Of a DNA stretch of 26,199 nt, positions 7,584 through 14,131 are shown piece after piece. Origin of the DNA: AC-69 sp036519575 (lineage in GTDB: Bacteria; Actinomycetota; UBA4738; HRBIN12); contig DATDKZ010000136.1 of the NCBI GenBank assembly GCA_036519575.1, positions 1 through 26,199 of the forward strand, given 5' to 3'. Every line of letters begins with the position of its first letter. Position 1 is the first letter of the stretch. The notes under the pieces were generated by a model, which saw only the letters and a program-made list of their open reading frames with translations, was not told the origin of the DNA and made no database searches. The position numbers were made by a program, and so were the translations under genes.

Positions 7584-8593
7584 CCGACCTGGGCTCTGCC
7601 ATCGTGGGGCTCGCGGCTGGGCTCGCCGCTGGTGCGGTCCTGATGGCGGCTCGGTACGGCGGCCACCGGTCGCAGGAGCACCTTGGCGCCAGCCGACTGG
7701 AGGCCCGACTCGAGGTCCAAGCCTCCGATCTCCGGCGGCTGGCCGACTCGGTGGGGGTACGGGATGCGCTCGCCGAGCGTCTCCATGAGGAGGTGGCCGG
7801 CGCCAGGCGGGCCCTTCACCACCTGTCGATCTCGGAGCGGCAGCGCCAGGAACGGGACCGAGAGGCGTGGACCGTCGTCCGGCGGCTGTCGACGGTCTTG
7901 GCCGGCGGTCCCCACCAGGGCCGAGCGGGGGAGAACGTGCTCCGCCAGCACCTCACCCAGCTTCCGCCGGGGATCCTGATCACCGACTTCAAAGTCAACG
8001 GCAAGGTTGTGGAGTTCGGCCTGTTGCTCCCCGACGGCAGGCGCCTGCCGATCGATTCCAAGTGGTCGGCGCTGCCGGAGCTCGAGGCATTGGAAGCTGC
8101 GGAGGACCCCGGCGAACTCGACGCCCGGGCCCGCGAGATTGAGCGGGTGGTGGCCCATCGCGCTCGGGAGGTCGCCCAGTATCTCGACCCCGCCCTCACG
8201 GCGCCGGTGGCGGTTGCGGCCGTTCCCGACGCTGCCTACGCGGTCCTGAAGCGGGCGCACGCGGACGCGTTCTCCAAGGGGGTCGTCATCGTTCCGTACT
8301 CCACCGCGCTCCCGGTGCTCTTGTTCCTGTACAGCCTGGTGGCCCGGTTCGGCGACACGGGCGATGTGCAAGCGGTGCTGGCGGAGGTGGGGTCGCTCCT
8401 CGATGCGATGGAGGGGATCCTCGAGAACAAGATCGCTCGGGCCGCGACCATGATCGGCAACGGAGCCGACGAGTTCCGCTCCCAGCTGGGCAAGGCCAGA
8501 GGGTCGGTGGCGAGGGCACGCGCCGCCGGCGCGGCCGAGCCCCGGCGGGCCGTGGCCGGGGCCACAGCTGACGTGCTGCACGCGCTGCCCTGA
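7580..8593 (+). CDS. rmuC: RmuC-family protein
   Basis: 337 residues from the GTG at 7580. The frame is open back to 7421, but the upstream part has no membrane or coiled-coil character, while starting at 7580 puts a hydrophobic anchor (residues 5-23) at the N-terminus as in other RmuC proteins. Residues about 35-100 are charged, with coiled-coil character. The RmuC domain begins near 110, with RAGENVL, then VEFGLLLPDG at 144-153 and the hallmark PIDSKW at 157-162. RmuC proteins are predicted PD-(D/E)xK-type nucleases linked in E. coli to limiting inversions at short inverted repeats; the biochemical activity is not well established. It stands alone between two minus-strand genes and ends 52 bases before the convergent secreted-protein gene. 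The C-terminal 35 residues are Ala/Arg-rich. Confidence 0.85.
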   Translation: MTDLGSAIVGLAAGLAAGAVLMAARYGGHRSQEHLGASRLEARLEVQASDLRRLADSVGVRDALAERLHEEVAGARRALHHLSISERQRQERDREAWTVVRRLSTVLAGGPHQGRAGENVLRQHLTQLPPGILITDFKVNGKVVEFGLLLPDGRRLPIDSKWSALPELEALEAAEDPGELDARAREIERVVAHRAREVAQYLDPALTAPVAVAAVPDAAYAVLKRAHADAFSKGVVIVPYSTALPVLLFLYSLVARFGDTGDVQAVLAEVGSLLDAMEGILENKIARAATMIGNGADEFRSQLGKARGSVARARAAGAAEPRRAVAGATADVLHALP

Positions 8594-8645
8594 TCCGGCC
8601 GGGACCCGACGCTGAGTACGAACCCCGCGCGACGAAGCCGGCGCT

Positions 8646-9137
8646 CTACGAGGACCCCTGGCACGCGTCCGTTGTGTACAGCAAAGACATGGCGCCTCGT
8701 TGCAATTGGACCGCAGCGCCGCTCGGACTCCGCCATTGGAGCCGGAGGAAGTTGCTGTGGGTGGCTGCTACCTGGTCCCGCTCGATCCACTGGTATGCGA
8801 ACGAGTCGGGGCCGCCCTGGCCGGGCACGAACCGGGTCGGGCCGGGCTTGCTGACGAAGGTCTGTCCGCCCACGTTGGTGCTCAAGATGCGGAACTCCAC
8901 AGGTGCTCCGGAGACGAGGGCGCTGACGTCGATCGCGATGGGGTAGATCGCGATGGGGTGGTCGCTGAATCCAGGGACGTTCGCCCAGTTGGTCGAGTCC
9001 GTGGACTGGGGCGTGGTCTGCCACACGGAGTCCATGCACTTCACGGGGGTCACGCCCTCGGTGGTCTGAGCCCCCACTGCCCACGCCACTCCACCCACCA
9101 GCGTCACCGCCGCGATCGCCACAACCAGTGTTCGCAT
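8646..9137 (-). CDS. small secreted protein of unknown function
   Basis: 163 residues, ATG at 9137 with GGAGGT a few bases before it. Residues 1-23 form a classical signal peptide (Arg at position 2, then a hydrophobic core) with a plausible cleavage around AVGAQ. The mature part is polar and beta-rich in appearance, with aromatic residues (SVWQTTP, FAYQWIERDQ, LRLQWRSP). Its only two cysteines sit at each end (residues 34 and 159) and could form a disulfide joining the termini. A short duplication gives PIAIYPIAID. I do not recognise a family. It is divergent from argC (155 bases between starts) and convergent with rmuC. Confidence 0.7.
   Translation of the reverse strand: MRTLVVAIAAVTLVGGVAWAVGAQTTEGVTPVKCMDSVWQTTPQSTDSTNWANVPGFSDHPIAIYPIAIDVSALVSGAPVEFRILSTNVGGQTFVSKPGPTRFVPGQGGPDSFAYQWIERDQVAATHSNFLRLQWRSPSGAAVQLQRGAMSLLYTTDACQGSS
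8931..8960. repeat. 15-bp tandem duplication inside the secreted-protein gene
   Basis: GATCGCGATGGGGTA at 8931-8945 is followed directly by GATCGCGATGGGGTG at 8946-8960, one mismatch in 15. It encodes the doubled PIAI(Y/D) on the minus strand and keeps the frame. Confidence 0.9.
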
Positions 9138-9189
9138 CTGACCTCCGTTCCCGACCAGCCCACTGTTTCATCCAGTGAATGGACTGAGG

Positions 9190-9195
9190 ATGGTA
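9190..9195 (-). promoter_or_regulatory. possible -10 element of the secreted-protein gene
   Basis: On the minus strand TACCAT (TANNNT type) lies about 52 bases before the ATG at 9137. A small dyad, CACTG/CAGTG (9161-9165 and 9173-9177, 7-base gap), sits in the resulting leader. No strong -35 is visible. Confidence 0.25.
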
Positions 9196-9243
9196 CGTCC
9201 TCACGTAGATTCTCGAAAGGGATCCGGGGCGGCTCCTCCGATG

Positions 9244-9262
9244 CATGACATCTGTTGACATG
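9244..9262. promoter_or_regulatory. ARG-box-like operator A upstream of argC
   Basis: An imperfect palindrome centred on 9253 with 7 of 9 base pairs matching (CATGAC on the left against GACATG on the right). It lies directly next to palindrome B, centre to centre 20 bases, about two helical turns. ArgR hexamers normally bind pairs of adjacent imperfect palindromes about 18 bases long. The TTGACA -35 of argC is inside this box, so binding would block RNA polymerase. Confidence 0.6.
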
Positions 9263-9284
9263 TTCATGCAACATATGCATGAAT
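9255..9284 (+). promoter_or_regulatory. argC promoter, probably giving a leaderless mRNA
   Basis: A perfect TTGACA (-35) is at 9255-9260. A weak -10 (ATGAAT at 9279-9284 with an 18-base spacer, or CATGAA one base earlier) ends seven or eight bases before the argC ATG at 9292. Transcription would then begin at or beside the start codon. No Shine-Dalgarno sequence is present before argC, which agrees with leaderless translation, a common arrangement in actinobacteria. Confidence 0.55.
9263..9283. promoter_or_regulatory. ARG-box-like operator B upstream of argC
   Basis: TTCATGCA and TGCATGAA form a perfect 8-bp inverted repeat around a 5-base centre (ACATA). The arms contain the TGAAT/ATTCA-type edge seen in ARG boxes of other bacteria. 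A further TGCATGA half-site occurs at 9242-9248. The box spans the promoter spacer and reaches the -10 position. Its presence in front of an operon that encodes argR makes arginine-dependent autoregulation likely. Confidence 0.7.
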
Positions 9285-9291
9285 ATGCGGT

Positions 9292-10350
9292 ATGAGTGGG
9301 ACCCGCCGTCTGCGCGTCGCCGTCTTCGGTGCGTCGGGCTATGCGGGGGGCGAGCTCGTGCGGCTGCTGGCGGAGCATCCCAACGTGGAGCTCGGGTATC
9401 TGGCGGCGAACGACTCGGCCGGCCGCGAGCTGGCGGAGGTCCATCCTCACCTCGCCGCTTCACCCATCGGTGGCTGGGTGCTGGCTCCGCTCGATGCCGC
9501 TTCAGCGGCCGACCGAGCGTCCTTCGCATTCCTCTCGCTTCCCCACGGGGCCAGCGCATCCCTGGCTCCCGCGCTGCTCGAGGCCGGCCTCCAGGTCGTG
9601 GATCTCGCCGGCGACTTCCGGCTCCCGGCGGCTGCGTATCCGGATTGGTACGGGTTCGAGCACCCCGCGCCGGCCTGGTTGGACAAGTCGGTCTACGGTC
9701 TTCCCGAGGTCTTCGGTGACGAGATCTCCGGAGCATCGCTCGTGGCCAACCCGGGCTGCTATCCGACGCCGGTCGTCCTCGGCCTCGCCCCACTCCGTGC
9801 TGCCGGGCTGATCGGGCCGGGGCGGATCGTGGTGGACGGCAAGGCCGGGCTGTCCGGCGCGGGCAGGGGGCTCGCCGAGGCAACCTCGTACGCGGCGACA
9901 GAGGAGAGCGTTCGTCCCTATCGCTTCCCCATGCACCGGCACACGCCCGAGATGGAGCGAGCCCTTGAGCTCGCCTCCGGCATCCCCGCCACGGTGTCGT
10001 TCGTCGCGCATCTCGTCCCCGCTGTGCGCGGTGTGCTCGTGACGTGCTACGCAGCTCTGGAACCGGGGACGACCACGGATTCGTTGACCGGATGCCTCGC
10101 ATCCGCGTACGCGGGCGCGCCGTTCGTGCGGGTCCTTCCTCCCGGCGACATGGCCGACACGAAGCGGACCCGCGGGTCGAACCTCGTCGAGCTCCAGGCG
10201 GTGGCGGATCGCAGGACCGGGACGGCCGTCGTCGCCGGCGCGCTCGACAACCTGGTGAAGGGCGCCGCCGGACAGGCCGTGCAGAACATGAACCTCATGG
10301 CCGGGTTCGACCCGACCGCCGGCCTGACGGCCACGGCGGTGTACCCGTGA
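9292..10350 (+). CDS. argC: N-acetyl-gamma-glutamyl-phosphate reductase
   Basis: 352 residues, ATG at 9292. ArgC reduces N-acetylglutamyl phosphate to the semialdehyde with NADPH, the third step of arginine synthesis. The NADP-binding motif GASGYAG is at residues 13-19. The catalytic Cys156 lies in the family signature NPGCYPT. The segment HTPEME near residue 220 and the C-terminal GNLVKGAAGQA-like stretch (here DNLVKGAAGQAVQNMN) are also typical. Length matches the family. It is the first gene of the arg operon, and its stop overlaps the argJ start as GTGA. There is no ribosome site, consistent with leaderless expression. Regulation by ArgR is suggested by the two palindromes over its promoter. 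Confidence 0.97.
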   Translation: MSGTRRLRVAVFGASGYAGGELVRLLAEHPNVELGYLAANDSAGRELAEVHPHLAASPIGGWVLAPLDAASAADRASFAFLSLPHGASASLAPALLEAGLQVVDLAGDFRLPAAAYPDWYGFEHPAPAWLDKSVYGLPEVFGDEISGASLVANPGCYPTPVVLGLAPLRAAGLIGPGRIVVDGKAGLSGAGRGLAEATSYAATEESVRPYRFPMHRHTPEMERALELASGIPATVSFVAHLVPAVRGVLVTCYAALEPGTTTDSLTGCLASAYAGAPFVRVLPPGDMADTKRTRGSNLVELQAVADRRTGTAVVAGALDNLVKGAAGQAVQNMNLMAGFDPTAGLTATAVYP

Positions 10351-11540
10351 GCGTGACCTTCGCCCGGGGGTTCCGCGCCGCCGGGATGACGGCCGGGATG
10401 AAACCCTCCGGCCGGACGGATCTCGGCCTGCTGGTGGCAGACGAGAGCCACTCGGTCGCCGGCCTGTTCACCACGAATGCGTTCGCGGCTGCGCCGGTCC
10501 GACTCTCCCGGCACCGGGTCTCCCGGGGCCGGGGCCGAGCGGTCCTCGTCAACAGCGGACAGGCGAACGCGGGGACTGGGCTGTCGGGGGACAGCGATGC
10601 CGAGCACTCCACCGCCGCCGTCGCCGAGCTGCTGGGCATCGAGCCCGACGAGGTACTGGCCTGCTCGACCGGCGTGATCGGCGAGCCGCTGCACATGGAT
10701 CAGCTGCTCGCCGCGCTTCCCGGGCTGGCAGGCGCGCTCTCGCCGGAGGGCGGCGAAAGCTTCGCCGAAGCCATCATGACCACCGATACGGTCTCGAAGC
10801 AGGCCCAGGTCGAGCGGGGCCCCTACCGAACCGGGGGTTGCGCGAAGGGCGTGGGCATGATCGCGCCGGACCTCCACCTGGCCACGATGCTCGTGTTCGT
10901 GACGACCGATGCGCCCATCCCAGCGCCCGAGCTTCGAACACTCGCGGCCGAGGTGCTGGAACCGAAGTTCGAGTCGCTCAGCGTGGATGGGTGCACCAGC
11001 ACCAACGACACCGTCCTGGTGTTCGCGAGCGGCGCCGCGGGCGGCGACCTCGTCCTGCCGGGGACATCCCCGTGGGAGGACGTCTCGGCGGCGTTGGAAG
11101 AGGTCGGTACATCGCTCCTGCTCCAGCTGGCCGCCGATGCCGAGGGGGCCGGCCACGTCGTCCTTGTCGAGGTGTCCGGGGCCGAGTCTGCCTCGGAAGC
11201 CCGCACGGTCGCGAAGGCGGTCGCCGACTCGTTGCTGGTGAAGACGGCCGTGTCCGGGGGTGACCCCAATCCCGGGCGGATCCTCCAGGCGGTGGGGTCA
11301 TCGGGAGCCTCGTTCCTGCCGCAGCTGGTCGACGCGTTCATCGGGGACGTCCAGGTGATCGCGGGTGGGGAGATCCCCCCGGCGTACCTGGATGCGGGCC
11401 AGGCGCAGGCCCGGGCGGCCGTGAGAGAGCGCGAGGTCGTCATCGCGATCTCGGTGGGGAACGGTTCCGGCAACGGCCGGGCCCTCGGCGTCGACCTGTC
11501 GTGCGACTACGTGAAGATCAACGCGGAATACTCGACGTGA
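10347..11540 (+). CDS. argJ: bifunctional ornithine acetyltransferase/N-acetylglutamate synthase
   Basis: 397 residues from the GTG at 10347, which overlaps the argC stop (GTGA); the frame is open further upstream, but those codons shadow argC. ArgJ moves the acetyl group from N-acetylornithine to glutamate, giving the energy-saving cyclic pathway. The precursor cuts itself between Ala and Thr in the motif LATML, here Ala179-Thr180, producing alpha and beta chains with Thr180 as nucleophile. Flanking signatures KGVGMIAPD (168-175) and the N-terminal VNSGQANAGTG stretch (68-78) are present. Whether it also makes N-acetylglutamate from acetyl-CoA (bifunctional type) cannot be decided by eye. 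Its stop overlaps argB as GTGA. Confidence 0.96.
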   Translation: MSVTFARGFRAAGMTAGMKPSGRTDLGLLVADESHSVAGLFTTNAFAAAPVRLSRHRVSRGRGRAVLVNSGQANAGTGLSGDSDAEHSTAAVAELLGIEPDEVLACSTGVIGEPLHMDQLLAALPGLAGALSPEGGESFAEAIMTTDTVSKQAQVERGPYRTGGCAKGVGMIAPDLHLATMLVFVTTDAPIPAPELRTLAAEVLEPKFESLSVDGCTSTNDTVLVFASGAAGGDLVLPGTSPWEDVSAALEEVGTSLLLQLAADAEGAGHVVLVEVSGAESASEARTVAKAVADSLLVKTAVSGGDPNPGRILQAVGSSGASFLPQLVDAFIGDVQVIAGGEIPPAYLDAGQAQARAAVREREVVIAISVGNGSGNGRALGVDLSCDYVKINAEYST

Positions 11541-12439
11541 GCATCGGCTTGCCGCCGAGGATCCGGGAACGGACGGTGTCCAAGGCTCGGACGCTCCTCG
11601 AGGCCCTTCCGTTCATGCAGGAGCACTGGGGCAAAACCATCGTCGTCAAGTACGGCGGCGCGGCGATGGAACGCGTCCCGCTGTCGAGGACGTTCGGGAA
11701 CGACCTGGCGCTGCTCCAGCACGTCGGCATCCATCCGCTGATCGTGCACGGCGGGGGGCCACAGGTGACGGAGGTCTCGGCCCGCCTCGGCCTTCCCACG
11801 ACGTTCGTGGGAGGCCTACGGGTCACCGATGAGCCGACGCTCGACGTGGCCAAGATGGTCCTCGCCGGGAAGGTGAACACCGAGGTCGTCGGGACCCTCC
11901 TCGCCTGCGGGGTCCAGGCCGTCGGGCTCTCGGGCGTGGACGGAGGCTTGGTGATGGCCCGCCGGCGAGACCCGCCCGACCTCGGGTTCGTCGGAGAGGT
12001 GGTGCGGGTGAACGGCGGGGTCCTTCGGGCACTCATGGAGGAGCGGTTCGTCCCGGTGATCGCGTCGATCGCGATCGGGGACGACGGACAGGCCTACAAC
12101 GTGAACGCCGACGTCGTCGCGGCGGAGCTCGCGGTGGGCCTGTCCGCGGAGAAGCTCGTGTACATGAACGACGTGCCGGGGCTGATCGGTCCCGATGGCG
12201 ACCTGGTCTCGGAGCTGGGAGTGTCGGAGGCCCTCGACCTGCTGGCCCACTCGGACGCCGTCGAGGGCGGAATGATCCCGAAGCTGGAGAGCGCCGTACG
12301 TGCGCTGAAGGCCGGTGTGCCACGGGTGCATTTCCTTGATGGGCGGGTAGAGCACGCCCTGGTCCTCGAGCTGTTCACGCCCGAGGGGATCGGCACGATG
12401 ATCGCGGTGGACGCCCCCGGCGAGGAGGGGACGCCATGA
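11537..12439 (+). CDS. argB: acetylglutamate kinase
   Basis: 300 residues from the GTG at 11537, which overlaps the argJ stop as GTGA; a second in-frame GTG at 11576 is a weaker candidate. ArgB phosphorylates N-acetylglutamate with ATP, the usual controlled step of the pathway. The phosphate-binding KYGGAAM is at 38-44 (KYGGNAM in many relatives) and HGGGPQ at 71-76. The central NVNADVVAAELA and the C-terminal GGMIPKLESA are standard amino acid kinase family signatures. The N-terminal extension before the kinase core is of the type associated with arginine-sensitive hexameric enzymes, and PII activates ArgB in some bacteria; both are inference here. Its stop overlaps argR as ATGA. Confidence 0.96.
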   Translation: MSIGLPPRIRERTVSKARTLLEALPFMQEHWGKTIVVKYGGAAMERVPLSRTFGNDLALLQHVGIHPLIVHGGGPQVTEVSARLGLPTTFVGGLRVTDEPTLDVAKMVLAGKVNTEVVGTLLACGVQAVGLSGVDGGLVMARRRDPPDLGFVGEVVRVNGGVLRALMEERFVPVIASIAIGDDGQAYNVNADVVAAELAVGLSAEKLVYMNDVPGLIGPDGDLVSELGVSEALDLLAHSDAVEGGMIPKLESAVRALKAGVPRVHFLDGRVEHALVLELFTPEGIGTMIAVDAPGEEGTP

Positions 12440-12912
12440 ACCGCAACGGCGGCGTCACCAAGGCCCGGCGGCAACAGGCCATCCTGTCGCTCCTCGGGCG
12501 GGAGCGGCTGGGCTCCCAGGAGGACATCCGGGCCCGCCTTCGTCGCATGGGTCTACCGGCAACGCAGTCCACCATCTCCCGAGACATCGAGGAGCTCGGG
12601 CTGGCTCGCGTGCACGATCACGAGGGCGTGCGCTACGTCGTTCCCGGCCAGGGCCTTTCGAGCGCGACGGCGAGCCTGCTCCGGCACGCGCTCCAGGAGT
12701 TCGCCCTGTCCTTCGTCGCGGCGAACCGTCTGTTGCTCGTGCGGACCCCGCCCGGCGCGGCGAGCGCGCTGGCGGAGGCCATCGACACCGGTCCGGTGGC
12801 CGGGGTGGCCGGGACGGTGGCCGGCGACAACACGATCCTGGTCGTCCCGGCGGACGGGGTCTCGGCCCGCTCGGTGGAACGGGCACTGCGAAAGGCCATG
12901 GCAGAGAGATGA
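12436..12912 (+). CDS. argR: arginine repressor
   Basis: 158 residues, the normal ArgR length. The N-terminal winged helix (about 10-70) contains the recognition segment QSTISRDIEELGL (44-56). The C-terminal oligomerisation and arginine-binding domain (about 82-155) carries AGDNT at 129-133, the conserved motif that contacts arginine at the trimer interface. ArgR hexamers bind ARG boxes when arginine is plentiful. The likely target is the palindrome pair before argC (9244-9283), giving autoregulation. The ATG at 12436 overlaps the argB stop (ATGA). In many actinobacteria argD and argF lie between argB and argR; here there is no room for them. Confidence 0.96.
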   Translation: MNRNGGVTKARRQQAILSLLGRERLGSQEDIRARLRRMGLPATQSTISRDIEELGLARVHDHEGVRYVVPGQGLSSATASLLRHALQEFALSFVAANRLLLVRTPPGAASALAEAIDTGPVAGVAGTVAGDNTILVVPADGVSARSVERALRKAMAER

Positions 12913-12940
12913 CCGGGGCGACGAACTCGATGGAGGACGA

Positions 12941-14131
12941 ATGATGAGGCGGGCGGTGCTGGCGTATTCCGGTGGCCTGGACACCTCGGTCACCATCCGG
13001 TGGTTGGTCGAGCAGGGCTACGACGTCTTCGCCGTCGCGGTTGACGTGGGGCAACAGGAAGACGTCGGCGCCATCCAGGAGCGCGGCCTCCTGGCGGGGG
13101 CGGCCGAGGTCCGGGTCATCCCGGCCGTGGATCGACTCGCGGGGGAGTTCCTGACCCGGGCGGTCAAGGCAAACGCCCTGTACGAGGGGAAGTATCCCCT
13201 GGTGTCGTCCCTCGCCCGGCCGCTCATCGCCGACGAGGTGGTGAAGGTGGCCCGAGAGGTCGGTGCCGATGCCGTTGCCCATGGCTGCACCGGGAAGGGC
13301 AACGACCAGGTCCGATTCGAGGTCTCCTTCGGCGTCCTCGCACCGGACCTGCAGATCCTCGCGCCGATCCGGGACGCCGGCATTCCCCGAGAGAAGGCCC
13401 TGGGCCTGGCGGCCGAGTGGGGGATCCCGATCAGCCAGGTGGCGATGGCGTATTCGATCGATGAGAACCTATGGGGGCGGACCGCCGAATGCGGCCCGCT
13501 CGAGGATCCGTGGGTGTCGCCACCCGAGGAGGCGTTTGCCCGGACCGCCGCCATGTCCGAGCGGCCCTCCGAACCCACCGAGATCTCCGTCGGATTCGAG
13601 CGAGGCGTTCCCGCGATGCTCGACGGCGACCTCATGGCGCTCCCGGACCTGATCCGCGCCGTGGACGCGCTCGGCGGCCGGTACGGTTTCGGGCGGGTGG
13701 ACATGATCGAGAACCGCAGGGTCGGGATCAAGTCGCGCGAGCTCTACGAGGTGCCCGGAGCGCTCGCGCTCATCGCGGCCCACCGGGCCCTGGAGGATCT
13801 GACCCTCGAGCGCGAGGTGGCCCATGCGAAGCCCGCGATCGAACAGCGGTGGGCTGAACTCGTTTACGACGGGTTGTGGTTCTCGCCGCTTCGCGTGGCG
13901 CTCGACGCATTCGTCGACTCGACCCAGGAACACGTGAGCGGCGAGGTCCGACTTCGCTTCTCGCCGGGTGGGTGCATGGTGACCGGGCGGCGCTCGGAGG
14001 CCTCGCTCTACGACATCGGACTGGCGACGTACGGTCCGGAGGACGCGTTCGACCATCGGCATGCCGACGGCTTCATCAGGTTGTGGGCCATGCCTCTGAA
14101 GGTGTGGTCCACTCGGCAGGGGTCCCGATGA
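12941..14131 (+). CDS. argG: argininosuccinate synthase
   Basis: 396 residues from the first of two adjacent ATG codons; GGAGG at 12932-12936 lies 4 bases before the first and 7 before the second (12944), so the latter may be used. ArgG joins citrulline and aspartate with ATP to make argininosuccinate. The ATP-pyrophosphatase loop YSGGLDTS is at residues 9-16. Other family signatures follow: HGCTGKGNDQVRFE around 115, SIDENLWGR around 172, and IKSRELYEVPGA around 264. Length is typical. A 28-base gap after argR is the longest in the operon, and its stop overlaps argH as ATGA. Confidence 0.97.
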   Translation: MMRRAVLAYSGGLDTSVTIRWLVEQGYDVFAVAVDVGQQEDVGAIQERGLLAGAAEVRVIPAVDRLAGEFLTRAVKANALYEGKYPLVSSLARPLIADEVVKVAREVGADAVAHGCTGKGNDQVRFEVSFGVLAPDLQILAPIRDAGIPREKALGLAAEWGIPISQVAMAYSIDENLWGRTAECGPLEDPWVSPPEEAFARTAAMSERPSEPTEISVGFERGVPAMLDGDLMALPDLIRAVDALGGRYGFGRVDMIENRRVGIKSRELYEVPGALALIAAHRALEDLTLEREVAHAKPAIEQRWAELVYDGLWFSPLRVALDAFVDSTQEHVSGEVRLRFSPGGCMVTGRRSEASLYDIGLATYGPEDAFDHRHADGFIRLWAMPLKVWSTRQGSR

